DNA of 64,000 nt from Bacteroidales bacterium (GTDB lineage: Bacteria > Bacteroidota > Bacteroidia > Bacteroidales > UBA932), in the NCBI GenBank assembly GCA_017938925.1, contig JAGBAO010000002.1, positions 62,001 through 126,000 on the forward strand, written 5' to 3'. Below are positions 1 to 9,587 of the stretch, piece after piece. Numbering within the stretch: the stretch's first letter is position 1; every line of letters starts with the position of its first letter. The position numbers and the translations under genes were made by a program. Under the pieces are notes generated by a model. It worked only from the letters and a program-made list of their open reading frames with translations, was not told the origin of the DNA and made no database searches.

Positions 1-332
1 GTATCCTTGACATCATATAGCTTGAAGTGGTCATATGTCACATCATCTTTGACCAGAAGACCGACCCCTGGCTTGAGGAAGACCTGTCCAGGATTACTCT
101 GTTCATATCCGCTTTGATCGAACTCTTCTGAGGCTCCGCAGACGGTATCATGTCTATATGGGTCATATCCGTCAAACCACTCTTGGGCAATGAAAAATCC
201 GCCTTTGACAATCCTGCGAAATATTCCTGAATGGTCAAATCTGGTTCCACGATAATATCCGTCTTCAAAAGATGGCTGGCAGAGTGTCAATTCCAGATTT
301 CCCTTTCTTACAACAATTTCTTTCATGAACAT
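1..332 (-). CDS. Mutarotase-like protein of unknown function (partial, 3' end off the window)
   Basis: About 110 N-terminal residues are visible; the rest lies beyond the left edge. The start is ATG 330-332, or the in-frame ATG at 324-326. There is no signal peptide, so it is probably cytoplasmic. Visible motifs are YYRGTRFDHSG (about residues 26-36), EWFDGYDPYRHD (51-62), GASEEFDQSGY (66-76) and FLKPGVGLL (85-93). This pattern recalls uncharacterised proteins with a galactose-mutarotase-like fold; that is a recollection of family style, not a search result. It follows susD by 42 nt on the same strand and is the most distal visible gene of the uronate-glycan locus, so a role in handling a released sugar is plausible but inferred. 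Confidence 0.6.
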   Translation of the reverse strand, partial: MFMKEIVVRKGNLELTLCQPSFEDGYYRGTRFDHSGIFRRIVKGGFFIAQEWFDGYDPYRHDTVCGASEEFDQSGYEQSNPGQVFLKPGVGLLVKDDVTYDHFKLYDVKD

Positions 333-374
333 TATACTATAGGTTCTGTACAGATGTATAATTATGTCACTACG

Positions 375-2204
375 TCAAAGAACGAAGAAATCGTTCTGAT
401 TGCCAATGGCCGGATTATAGCGCATCTCCTCTTCCGGGAAGGCTATGAGAAGGCCTTTTCTCACCTCGTCAGGTTCGACAGGAAGTCCTCCACCATTATA
501 GATATAATTAGTATACGACTTCTCTCCATGACTCTGGTCAGAAAGTTCGAGGAAAGAATTCAACGGACTGGTTATCTCATCTATAATATACTGGGCTCCT
601 CTGCGATGGGTATCGAAAAACTCATGTCCTTCGCATCCCATTTCAAAGACCCTCTCCCACATTATAGCCTTCACCAGCTGGTCACGGGTATAGAACTTGC
701 CTTCCTTCCACACCGGCTGAGACGCCTCAGGGGCCCCATCAGGAACAGTGCGGCGCGCACGCGCATGAATCTGCTCTATATACCCCAGAGCCTCATTCCA
801 ATACTCGTCGCCTGGAGACGAAAGGCTTGCTGCCGCCTCCGCAGCCATCAGAAGAATATCAGCATAACGCAGCATATAGAAATCCGCATAGCTGTTTCCA
901 ACATTATACCGTGGGTTCAGGTACTTCTTGAAATAAGGTTCGTTGGCATTCTTTGTCCTTACACATCCTGACGAAGGATAGAGGGCGACATCCTTCTTTG
1001 TATTCTGATTATAATAAGAGGTATGTATAAATGTAGCATCAAAACGAGGATCCGGACAACTCACATACAGTACATTCTTCACATCAGTACGCTCATCCTT
1101 ATCCGCCACAGCGCCTCCGTAAGTTTTCGCCCATTTCTGGAACACGAACCTGGACGGGCGGATCATACCGCTGTTCTTGTTCTCAGCCGAGACATTGAGT
1201 GTACCTCCCGGATACACAGGCAGAGTACGGGTCGCAAGATAACATCCCACGGCACCATTATCCGTGGACTGCAAGACAAAAATCCTCTCCTTAAGCTGAT
1301 AGTCCTCTGGGGCTTCCCATCTGAAAAGATCGGTATACTTATCTGCCAGTTCATATCCGCTGTCTGAAATCACAGAGCGCGCTGTCTCCAACGCAAGAGT
1401 CCATGCTTCATTTTCGTTTCTGATTCCCCCATCCTTCACATTATCCAGAACAGTAAAATCCGGAGCACGACCCTCCTTGGCAAGGTCAAACCATTGCATA
1501 TCCTTATTCTCAAGCAGGCATGCTATCTGGACATAAACAGCAACTTTAAACGAAGTGGCAGCCCATTTATGAGGACGTCCCGATGTCCCGCTCATCGCCA
1601 TCTGACGCTCGCTGTCACGCATATTTGCCTCCGCATAACTCAGATCATCCAATATCTGGCGATATACCTCAGTATAATGCATACGCGGAACCGACGCATC
1701 AGCCACCGTCTTGGCTGGGGTCAACACCAAAGGAACATCTCCATACAGACGCACAAGAGTAAAATACAGAATGCCTCTGAGCAATCTGGCTTCAGCCTCT
1801 ATTTCAACCTTGAAAGCATCTTCCACAGGACTGCCCTTAAGGCCATCAATGAGTTTGTTGCATTTATAGACTGCCGAGTATAAGGCACTGAACATCTTTC
1901 TATTGTTGTCATTTACCGAATACATGGTCAAATCCAGCGCCTGAGTGAACTTGGCATCTGTCCTTTTTCCCTTCCAATTGACAAGCAGGGATGCATACTG
2001 GAGGAACTGTCCCATTTCGCCCTGGTACATAGCGCTGCCATAAAAAGCGTTGTAGCATCCCACAAGAGAGGTCTCGAGAGCCTCCGGGGTAGAATACACA
2101 GACTCCTCAGAGAATGACGTCACCGGCGATTCGTCGAGAAATCCGCATGAGGCCGTCATCATTCCTAAAATCACTGCACACAATATAGATATTATATTTT
2201 TCAT
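375..2204 (-). CDS. SusD-family glycan-binding outer-membrane lipoprotein
   Basis: A 609-residue surface lipoprotein with signal peptide and lipobox (TASC, Cys20), followed by the usual SusD opening with FLDESP near residue 22. SusD proteins cap the SusC channel and deliver oligosaccharides to it. The N-terminal helical (TPR-like) region covers roughly residues 30-330, and the C-terminal RagB/SusD part contains YADILLMAAEAA and MWERVFEMGCEGHEFFD, both typical of the family. It is slightly longer than average. It lies 11 nt after the full-length SusC gene, the standard SusC-SusD order. Only this SusD accompanies the two SusC-like genes upstream. The specificity is unknown; the locus context points to a uronic-acid-containing glycan. 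Confidence 0.95.
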   Translation of the reverse strand: MKNIISILCAVILGMMTASCGFLDESPVTSFSEESVYSTPEALETSLVGCYNAFYGSAMYQGEMGQFLQYASLLVNWKGKRTDAKFTQALDLTMYSVNDNNRKMFSALYSAVYKCNKLIDGLKGSPVEDAFKVEIEAEARLLRGILYFTLVRLYGDVPLVLTPAKTVADASVPRMHYTEVYRQILDDLSYAEANMRDSERQMAMSGTSGRPHKWAATSFKVAVYVQIACLLENKDMQWFDLAKEGRAPDFTVLDNVKDGGIRNENEAWTLALETARSVISDSGYELADKYTDLFRWEAPEDYQLKERIFVLQSTDNGAVGCYLATRTLPVYPGGTLNVSAENKNSGMIRPSRFVFQKWAKTYGGAVADKDERTDVKNVLYVSCPDPRFDATFIHTSYYNQNTKKDVALYPSSGCVRTKNANEPYFKKYLNPRYNVGNSYADFYMLRYADILLMAAEAAASLSSPGDEYWNEALGYIEQIHARARRTVPDGAPEASQPVWKEGKFYTRDQLVKAIMWERVFEMGCEGHEFFDTHRRGAQYIIDEITSPLNSFLELSDQSHGEKSYTNYIYNGGGLPVEPDEVRKGLLIAFPEEEMRYNPAIGNQNDFFVL

Positions 2205-2215
2205 AGCGAGACGTA

Positions 2216-5200
2216 TTAAAAGGTGAACTTAAGGTCAAAACAGAAAGTACGCGCAGACGGATACGATCCGCAGTCAATACCTACCCTGGTCATATCACTG
2301 CCATAACTGTTCACTTCAGGATCCCATCCCGAATATTTCGTGAAGACATGACAATTTCTTGCAGAAGCTCCCACAGACATACCTCTGACCACCTTATTCT
2401 CCGGAACAGGTATCTGATATGAAAGTGACACATTGGAAATCCTGAGATAGGAACCATCCTCCACAATCCTGTCTGACATATATTTGACCTCATCCGAAGA
2501 AAGAGCCCCGATTGCCGGATACTTACCGCCTTGATTATTTTCAGACCAGGCATCCCTAAACACATCCTTACGGACATTTACTGTAACACGGGAGATATCC
2601 GTCTCCTGAAGAAGGTTGGCATTCACAATATCATTGCCATACGATCCGTCACAAGCTACTGACAGGGAAAGATCCTTCCATGAAAGAGAAGTCGAGAAGC
2701 CGTAAGTAAAATCAGGGTTCGGGTCTCCTATCACAGTCCTGTCATCAAGGCTGAGATAGCCGTTACCATCCATATCCACATAACTTATCGAACCAGGTCC
2801 ACGAGGTTCTCCACCCTCGGTAAGCGGAATGCCGGTCTGTCCTACCGGGACAATTCCGTTCGTCCTGTAACCATAAAACAGTCCCACCGGACAACCCTCA
2901 CGGAAGATATTGGCAGGAGCATTGAAATAATCACCGTTACCGACATTTGAGCCTAGAAAATAATCACCTGTATCCTTTCCTATGCTGGTAATCTCATTGC
3001 GGTTGAACGAGATATTTCCGCTAATGTTCCATTCAAAATCCCCGCGCGCAACAGGAGTGGCGTCAAAAGATACCTCAAGACCACGGTTTCGTATGCTTCC
3101 GTCATTGACCCATATTGTCGAGAATCCAGATGAGATCGGGATTCTCTTGCGCTGAAGAAGATCATAGGTATTCTTATCATACAGGTCTACATTCATCGAA
3201 AAGCGTCCTTTCCACAGTCCGAGATCCAGACCAATATTAACCTGTCTGGTAGTCTCCCATCTCAAATCAGGATTGGCTATATTGTTCGGATATACTCCCA
3301 CAACATATTCAGCCGCATTTCCGGGGCTATGGTCCGCATAAGTACCGGAACCGTATGTAGAGTATATCTGGTATGCCGTCACACCGGAATTACCTACCTG
3401 TCCCCATCCTGCCCTGAGCTTCAGAGTCTCGACAAAATCCGCATTGAACCACTTTTCCTCTGATATACGCCATGCAAAGGCAAATGAAGGGAACACTGAG
3501 TATCTGTTCTGCCTGCTGAATTTGCTGCTTCCATCGACACGGCATGTGGCTGTAAGAAGATACCTGTCAGCATAGTTATAGACAGCACGAGCGAAGTATG
3601 AATTCATGCTTACATTGCTCTCATTATATGCGAAACGCATATTTACAGCCGAGTTTATATTCTTATCCTGAATCTTGGACTGTTCTATATTCCATCCTTC
3701 GGATGTGGATGTCTTGACAGAATTACGCGAAGTGGTCACGCCCAATGTGGCCTGGATCCTGTGCCGGCGTATCTTTCTGTTATAATTCAGGGTATTATCG
3801 ATATTCCAGGTATAGGATGTCATGTCAGATGCTGCAGCCACCGAACCTTCTGGTCCTGAATTCACCGTGGCTCCTTTCCATTTCACACGCTCTGATGCAC
3901 GGAAATCTCCTCCGACAGAAGATTTGAATTCAAGATGACGAAGAATCTTCCACTCGACAAAGAAATGAGGTGTCACCCTGTATTCTTCGCGTGAATTACG
4001 GAAATCAGACACCCACTGCAAAGGCGTTCCTATCATTTCATCATCGAAATCCTCATCATCATCCGCCCCCCGCCTATAATACGGCTTTGTTATCATCATG
4101 CTCCTCATAAGGCTGGATGAAGCGGTAAGCCTTGTGGTTGATGCTCCCTGAGTCATTTCCGAATCCAGGTAGGCAAAATTTGTCTTTGTACCTATCTTGA
4201 AGTTCTTGAACAGGGTCTTGGTCACATTGAGACGGAGGGTGAACTGTTCGGATCCGGTATTACGGATAATGCCGTCCTTCCTGTTATACCCGGCAGAGAA
4301 CTGGTAGTTCAACGTCTTCGGGCGTCCTGAAATGGAAAGATGATATCTCTGATTCACCACCGTACGCATCATGTATTTCTGCCAGTCCATAGGCACAATG
4401 GAAGCCTTAAGACCTGTCATATTGTCCGGATTGTCATAAAAATCCGCCAAAGACTGTCCCTGAGCCCTTAGATAAAGCATATACTCATCAAATGAAAGCA
4501 TATCTATTGTCTTATAAGGAGTCGCGACATCCACACCTACGCTGGCACGAATTACTGGACGGTCCCTGTTTGCAGACTTTGTGGTTATCAGCACAACTCC
4601 ATTAGCTCCGGCAGATCCATAAATTGCGGTTGCAGAAGCATCCTTGAGAATCTCCAAGCTCGCAATATCCTGAGGATTGATACCCATCAGCGAGTTTACG
4701 CCCTCATCAGAGCCCGCATTGTCATTTCCCTGAGTAAACATCTGAGGATTCTCCGCAGGCGTCATAATGACACCGTCTATGACATAAAGCGGTTCGTTAC
4801 TGCCGTTCAGAGATGTCACTCCACGTATCCTGACAGACACAGCGGCATCAGGAGCCGCACTGCTGCTTACGACAGACACTCCGGCAGCGCGACCTTGAAG
4901 CAGTTCATCCATGGAAGCGGACCGTGAAGCCGCTCCATCATCAATCTTCACAGAAGCAACCGAACCGGTAAGGTCGCTGCGGCGCATCGCACCATATCCC
5001 ACAACGACCACTTCTTCAAGAAGCTCCGAATCTTCTTCCATAACAACATCTACACGGGTCCTGCCGCCAGTTTTCTCCTCAACGGTGATATAGCCCATGC
5101 TTGAAATTATCAGGACTGCACCATCCAACCTGTCTTCAGGTATGGCAAGCTGCCACTTTCCATCAAGGTCTGTTACAGTTCCTATATCCTGGTCTCCCTT

Positions 5201-5335
5201 AAGCTGCACAGCCGCCCCTATTACGGACAGGCCCTTGGCATCAGTCACAGTTCCGCTTATAAGAGTCTGAGCATAAGCCTCCAAAGACATCAACAAGACA
5301 AAGAATAAAAATATCGTTCTTCTCATGACTTTCAT
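2216..5335 (-). CDS. SusC-family TonB-dependent glycan transporter (full length)
   Basis: A 1039-residue outer-membrane importer. It has a signal peptide ending near AYA (residue 22), a carboxypeptidase-regulatory-like domain at about 25-105 (ISGTVTDAKGLSVIGAAV), a conserved EEVVVVGYG segment at about 108-116, a plug domain at about 120-255 with RIRGVTSLNGSNEPLYVIDG and ILKDASATAIYGSAGANGVV, and then a 22-strand-type barrel ending in an aromatic residue (KFTF). Length and order are normal for SusC. It starts 3 nt after the short SusC gene and lies 11 nt before susD, so all three are co-transcribed. It would import oligosaccharides into the periplasm using TonB energy. Confidence 0.97.
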   Translation of the reverse strand: MKVMRRTIFLFFVLLMSLEAYAQTLISGTVTDAKGLSVIGAAVQLKGDQDIGTVTDLDGKWQLAIPEDRLDGAVLIISSMGYITVEEKTGGRTRVDVVMEEDSELLEEVVVVGYGAMRRSDLTGSVASVKIDDGAASRSASMDELLQGRAAGVSVVSSSAAPDAAVSVRIRGVTSLNGSNEPLYVIDGVIMTPAENPQMFTQGNDNAGSDEGVNSLMGINPQDIASLEILKDASATAIYGSAGANGVVLITTKSANRDRPVIRASVGVDVATPYKTIDMLSFDEYMLYLRAQGQSLADFYDNPDNMTGLKASIVPMDWQKYMMRTVVNQRYHLSISGRPKTLNYQFSAGYNRKDGIIRNTGSEQFTLRLNVTKTLFKNFKIGTKTNFAYLDSEMTQGASTTRLTASSSLMRSMMITKPYYRRGADDDEDFDDEMIGTPLQWVSDFRNSREEYRVTPHFFVEWKILRHLEFKSSVGGDFRASERVKWKGATVNSGPEGSVAAASDMTSYTWNIDNTLNYNRKIRRHRIQATLGVTTSRNSVKTSTSEGWNIEQSKIQDKNINSAVNMRFAYNESNVSMNSYFARAVYNYADRYLLTATCRVDGSSKFSRQNRYSVFPSFAFAWRISEEKWFNADFVETLKLRAGWGQVGNSGVTAYQIYSTYGSGTYADHSPGNAAEYVVGVYPNNIANPDLRWETTRQVNIGLDLGLWKGRFSMNVDLYDKNTYDLLQRKRIPISSGFSTIWVNDGSIRNRGLEVSFDATPVARGDFEWNISGNISFNRNEITSIGKDTGDYFLGSNVGNGDYFNAPANIFREGCPVGLFYGYRTNGIVPVGQTGIPLTEGGEPRGPGSISYVDMDGNGYLSLDDRTVIGDPNPDFTYGFSTSLSWKDLSLSVACDGSYGNDIVNANLLQETDISRVTVNVRKDVFRDAWSENNQGGKYPAIGALSSDEVKYMSDRIVEDGSYLRISNVSLSYQIPVPENKVVRGMSVGASARNCHVFTKYSGWDPEVNSYGSDMTRVGIDCGSYPSARTFCFDLKFTF

Positions 5336-5338
5336 TTG

Positions 5339-7705
5339 TTAGAATTTCATACTGATACCCAGAATCCATCCACGCGAATACTGCGATGAACCGTAATCCA
5401 TGCCAAGCGTTGAATTGGAAACAGCATAACTATTCACATCAGGAGTCCAGCCAGAATAGCCCGTCAGGATATAAGGGTCGGTAACAGCAAACCTGACCTT
5501 CATGGATTTCACGGAAAGTGTTTTCGCCAGAGGAACCTCATAACTGAATGATAGTCTGGAGAGCCTTAAAAAGTCCCCCTTCTCCACATATTTCGATGAC
5601 ACTTCTGAACCCCCGTCAATATGCATTCTGGAAAGGTTCAGCAGATTAAAACCTGCGGCGCCATCCATCATAAGTTCAAAAGAGAACCTTTTCCAGTCGA
5701 TACCGGTCACAAAAGACGCGAGATAACGAGGCGTCGGAGTGCCCAGACATTTACCGTTGCCGTCAAAGAATGAGCTGACAGGATATCCTTCCACATTTGC
5801 GGTCGGAGTCAGTCCGCCTCCGATATCCGACCCCACCATACGGTCATGATCATCCATCATACTGATATTCCCCACGTTGTACGATCCCCTGAGAGCCATG
5901 GTCCATTTCCAGTCACGTGTCATCACCGGAACTGCCTCAAGTGACAGTTCAACACCCTTTCCATCTATTTCACTGACTTGAGACCTCACCTGGCGAGCCG
6001 GTGCCTCACGCCATAAACCGTCATTTCCCTCCATGCCGAAAGAGAAACAGCCCAATTCATCAGCGGTACGACGCTGATAGACTCCACCTTCCAGGACTAT
6101 GCGGTCAGACAGGAAGCCCAGGCTGACAGACAGATTGACCTCTTCGGTACGAAGTCGGTTCAACACCTCATAGAATGCCGTATGCTCCGGAGCCACTTCC
6201 ATTGACGGGATATACGACATTGCCAGATCATAAGGAAGACATCTGTCAAATCCGGATATTCCATATTCTGCATCTATTCTAAATGACGACATCACGTCAT
6301 TCTTCGGAAAGAAAGTGCGGCGCACATCCCACCATATCCCGGCAGAGGGATACACAGTCATTGCCGCACCGTCAAAACGCGGAGTCGAATCCGCCCTTAC
6401 GGATACATCGGCGCCTACAAAGCCGTCAAAGGCATAATTAGCCGTTCCATAGACACCATACGTGAAATACTTGCAGACATATCTGTGGATCTGAGTCTTG
6501 CTGGCCATGACGTTGATCGACTTAGCCCTGAGGTCATGGAGAAAGAAGTCCGTGCCGTTCTGGTTCGAAAACTTGTTCCAGTCTCCGACAACCGAAGCGC
6601 CGGCAGAGACATCAAGGTGATGCCTGTCCGACAGATATCGTGAGTATCTGAAATCGGCAGATGCATTATACGAAAACATCGACGAGACAAGTATGGCCGC
6701 AGCACCATTCGAAGCCTTGCCGAAAGGAGTGGAATTGCCATACCAGAAACTTCTGGAAGAATTATGGTAGTCCGTACCTATGCGAAAATTTGCAGTAAAA
6801 CCTTGGAATAGGTTCAGAGTGAGCCATGCGGAAGTCACAGCCCTATAAGACATGTCATCGTCGTCGTAATCTTCGACCCAAGCCAGAGGGTTTCCACCGG
6901 CACTGCGCATCGCCATGGTCTGCGATTCCTTGCCGAAACCGGCAGTGGTGGCCGCAGAAGTAGTCCTGCCTGCTGAAAGAATGGAATTAAGTCCAAACCA
7001 TACCACCGGATTCGCCTTTGTCTGGAACGAGGATCTGAGACCTCCATACAGTCCGGACGTACCTGGAATGACATAACGCATATCACGCAGATTGGCACTG
7101 ACAGTGTAACTCGTACGATCATTTGAAGCACCGGTCCTCACCACATGGTCGTGGCTAAGAGAAGGACGGGAGAACCCGTTTAGCATCGGCTCGCTAAGCC
7201 TGACATTCGAATCCCAGGATATACCAGTCTTGGCGGACGTCTCTTCCTTTGTCTTTATCAGTATCACTCCGTTTGCTCCTCTGGAACCATATAGCGAAGT
7301 GGCTGCCGCACTCTTCAACACTACTATCTCCTCCACATCGTAAGGCGAAAGAAAAGACAGGGGGTCCAGAGAAGAGGCATATCCGTTACCTCCATGCTGC
7401 CAGAACGGATCCTGATTATATGAAGCAGATGAGCAGATGACCGAGCCATCCACAACATAAAGAGGAGACCCGTTGCCACGCAGGGAATTCACGCCCCTTA
7501 TATTTACCACAGGAGCCGTCTGCGAGCCTCCGTCAAGCGAAGACACACGCACTCCAGCTACCTCTCCCCGCAGCATAGAGGCCACAGAGGAGGCCGTCAT
7601 CGCCTTAGTCGTCAGAGAGTCTGTGACCACCTTAGCTTCAAGTTGCCAGAAAGAAAACACCGGCATACAGACGCATACGATCAGTCTTGATAGTCTTTTC
7701 ATCAT
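5339..7705 (-). CDS. Short SusC-like TonB-dependent receptor lacking the N-terminal regulatory domain
   Basis: A 788-residue receptor. I chose ATG 7705 (second ATG at 7702) because a longer reading to 7738 would lie inside the lyase gene, and an AGGAAA stretch sits just upstream. A signal peptide (about residues 1-24) is followed almost at once by the plug (NIRGVNSLRGNGSPLYVVDG, VVLKSAAATSLYGSRGANG). The carboxypeptidase-regulatory-like domain and the VVVGYG segment normally found in SusC are absent, and the barrel is about 200 residues shorter than in its neighbour. The C-terminus (GISMKF) is intact and the frame is open, so this looks like a compact paralogue rather than a pseudogene. No SusD follows it directly; it may share the one downstream or act in signalling. 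Confidence 0.88.
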   Translation of the reverse strand: MMKRLSRLIVCVCMPVFSFWQLEAKVVTDSLTTKAMTASSVASMLRGEVAGVRVSSLDGGSQTAPVVNIRGVNSLRGNGSPLYVVDGSVICSSASYNQDPFWQHGGNGYASSLDPLSFLSPYDVEEIVVLKSAAATSLYGSRGANGVILIKTKEETSAKTGISWDSNVRLSEPMLNGFSRPSLSHDHVVRTGASNDRTSYTVSANLRDMRYVIPGTSGLYGGLRSSFQTKANPVVWFGLNSILSAGRTTSAATTAGFGKESQTMAMRSAGGNPLAWVEDYDDDDMSYRAVTSAWLTLNLFQGFTANFRIGTDYHNSSRSFWYGNSTPFGKASNGAAAILVSSMFSYNASADFRYSRYLSDRHHLDVSAGASVVGDWNKFSNQNGTDFFLHDLRAKSINVMASKTQIHRYVCKYFTYGVYGTANYAFDGFVGADVSVRADSTPRFDGAAMTVYPSAGIWWDVRRTFFPKNDVMSSFRIDAEYGISGFDRCLPYDLAMSYIPSMEVAPEHTAFYEVLNRLRTEEVNLSVSLGFLSDRIVLEGGVYQRRTADELGCFSFGMEGNDGLWREAPARQVRSQVSEIDGKGVELSLEAVPVMTRDWKWTMALRGSYNVGNISMMDDHDRMVGSDIGGGLTPTANVEGYPVSSFFDGNGKCLGTPTPRYLASFVTGIDWKRFSFELMMDGAAGFNLLNLSRMHIDGGSEVSSKYVEKGDFLRLSRLSFSYEVPLAKTLSVKSMKVRFAVTDPYILTGYSGWTPDVNSYAVSNSTLGMDYGSSQYSRGWILGISMKF

Positions 7706-7707
7706 TG

Positions 7708-9576
7708 TTATTTCCTTTTCAATGTAGTTGTAATGCACGCCTTTGCACCTGCTGGAATATCCACTTCATACCCGCAGATATAAATACCCGCAACGGGATC
7801 TTCCAGATGCTTCAGAACGCTTTCATAATCTTGCGGATCGGAAGACCAGACCTTATATGAGACATCGGCTCCCGTCACCTGTAGAAGCATGGTTACATCC
7901 TTCTTCCTCAAAAGGATGCCTTCTTCGGTCACTTCAGGCTCCGCTTCCGAAACCATTGTCCACCTTACATGCGCCGGTCCTTCCGCTCCGGCTTCCAGAT
8001 CATCAGTAACCTCCAGATACTCTTCTGAACATATTGATGCTGTCCTGACAGCTTTCTTCAGGTCATCCCCATACAGCCCGGTAAGGTCGAAAGAAGCCCC
8101 CATACGGTCCGGAAGATCGAGAGTCTCAAGCATCGGCACGACATAATCCACATTATGATCCTTGTCATTGACGGTGAGGGTATTATGCTGGCGACAGTTG
8201 AGTCTGAACAGTCTCCAGCGAAGCGAATTCTGGGATCGGTCAGCCAGACTTCCTCCAAGTTCCTTTATACCGTTCTCCACACGCTCATACGCCTGACGGT
8301 TTATATCGGCCGCCCAGCGCACACCATATGCTTCGAATACAAAAGATCCTGCATCCATATGACCATGAAGATAACCTGCATTGCCTCCTTTGACAGCAAG
8401 ATACAGATCCTTGTTGCCGAATCCGGTACGGCACATTATCATTGGGACGTTTCCTCGCCCTGCGAAGATGCCGGATTTTGGCTTCGGAATGACAAAATCC
8501 CCCATCTGTACTCCATATTTGATAGCAAGAGGGATAAAGCCGGGATGGCTATTATTCTCATATTTCTCTGTCGTATTCAACGATGTGCGCTCATGATAGA
8601 GGAGAGAATAATCCTTTGTCTTGTAAGCAAAATACCACATAGGGATATTAGCTGGAGCACCTGTGGAATTATCAGCGAAATTGAATTGCCTTCCTGTATT
8701 TCCACGCGCATAAACCTTGAAGCGTCCTGTATCCATAAAGCCAGCAGCTGAGCTAAGTCCGAAGTCAGTGCCTAGGCAATCTTCCATTACCGCGAGCATC
8801 AGAACCTGATACACTGTACCGAATCCCCAATAGGTCGGACCTTCCGGATAAGCGCCGTCAGGTCCATAAATACCCTCAATGGCAGGACGGTTTGTCCTTA
8901 CGGCATCATCTATGACTGTACGGGAAAGTTCCGGATAATGCTCATATATTGCAAGAGCTGCACACACAAGACCGGCATTGCACACCTGATTCCAGTTTCC
9001 TATACGTCCATAGAACCATGTCTCATCCTCCAGGCGCGATGCATCAAGGGCCTTTTCCTTCAACGCGCGCACAACGTTATCCTTTGTCTGCTGCGAAAGG
9101 AAAGGGTAAAGCCAGTCATAACCTATGGCTACTGCAGCTGACATTTCCGCAACATCAAGGAAATGTCTCGGGTTCCATGTCTCGAATGCGCACACTGTGT
9201 TGAGGTCGGACTCAGCATGCTCGAGATACTTTTTCTTCCCGGTCATCCTGTAGGCATATGCTGCTGAAAGTATGCGTCCTGATGCCTTGCGGCATATGGG
9301 GAGAAGACGCTTTCCGCTGGCATCAAGTTCATACTTCAAAGGCTCCTTCTCCAGACCGGCCTTATCGGCTACAGCCATGGCCTTCTCATGAAGGAGATAG
9401 GTGAGCTCGTTTCCGCTGCCACGGATGATTCCCTTCAGATCCTTGAAACTTTTATCTGTAAACAGAAGACGGGGATGATTATCTTCGGTAAGACGTGAAA
9501 AATCGGCCTGTGTCTGCGCTGCAGCATGGCCGCACAGACACAAGGCTCCCAACAGAATTATGAAATAACGCTTCAT
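7708..9576 (-). CDS. Heparinase II/III-fold polysaccharide lyase
   Basis: A 622-residue secreted protein with an N-terminal signal peptide (residues 1-20, ending AAAQ). An (alpha/alpha)-toroid region covers about 35-350, with HPRLLFTDKSF, WNPRHFLDVAEM, GRIGNWNQVCNAG and YPEGPTYWGFG. A beta-sandwich of the heparinase II/III type follows, with GGNAGYLHGHMDAGSFVFEA at about 410-430; its histidines and asparagine are candidate catalytic residues. Such lyases cleave uronic-acid glycosidic bonds by beta-elimination. The sequence resembles PL12/PL15/PL33-type enzymes, but I cannot assign a CAZy family. Its products, with a 4,5-unsaturated uronate at the non-reducing end, are what the GH88 enzyme of this locus would hydrolyse. 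It overlaps nothing and lies 11 nt after the GH39-like gene. Confidence 0.85.
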   Translation of the reverse strand: MKRYFIILLGALCLCGHAAAQTQADFSRLTEDNHPRLLFTDKSFKDLKGIIRGSGNELTYLLHEKAMAVADKAGLEKEPLKYELDASGKRLLPICRKASGRILSAAYAYRMTGKKKYLEHAESDLNTVCAFETWNPRHFLDVAEMSAAVAIGYDWLYPFLSQQTKDNVVRALKEKALDASRLEDETWFYGRIGNWNQVCNAGLVCAALAIYEHYPELSRTVIDDAVRTNRPAIEGIYGPDGAYPEGPTYWGFGTVYQVLMLAVMEDCLGTDFGLSSAAGFMDTGRFKVYARGNTGRQFNFADNSTGAPANIPMWYFAYKTKDYSLLYHERTSLNTTEKYENNSHPGFIPLAIKYGVQMGDFVIPKPKSGIFAGRGNVPMIMCRTGFGNKDLYLAVKGGNAGYLHGHMDAGSFVFEAYGVRWAADINRQAYERVENGIKELGGSLADRSQNSLRWRLFRLNCRQHNTLTVNDKDHNVDYVVPMLETLDLPDRMGASFDLTGLYGDDLKKAVRTASICSEEYLEVTDDLEAGAEGPAHVRWTMVSEAEPEVTEEGILLRKKDVTMLLQVTGADVSYKVWSSDPQDYESVLKHLEDPVAGIYICGYEVDIPAGAKACITTTLKRK

Positions 9577-9587
9577 CTGATAATGTC

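Noticed and set aside
231..971. 246-codon plus-strand open frame
   Set aside because: It is antisense to the mutarotase-like and SusD genes, has no family signal and no ribosome-binding site; the minus-strand proteins are clear.
8155..8751. 198-codon plus-strand open frame
   Set aside because: Entirely antisense to the heparinase-fold lyase, with random-looking composition.
7708..9576. Firm assignment to a heparin or alginate lyase family
   Set aside because: Only the general heparinase II/III fold is readable; the CAZy family needs a profile search.
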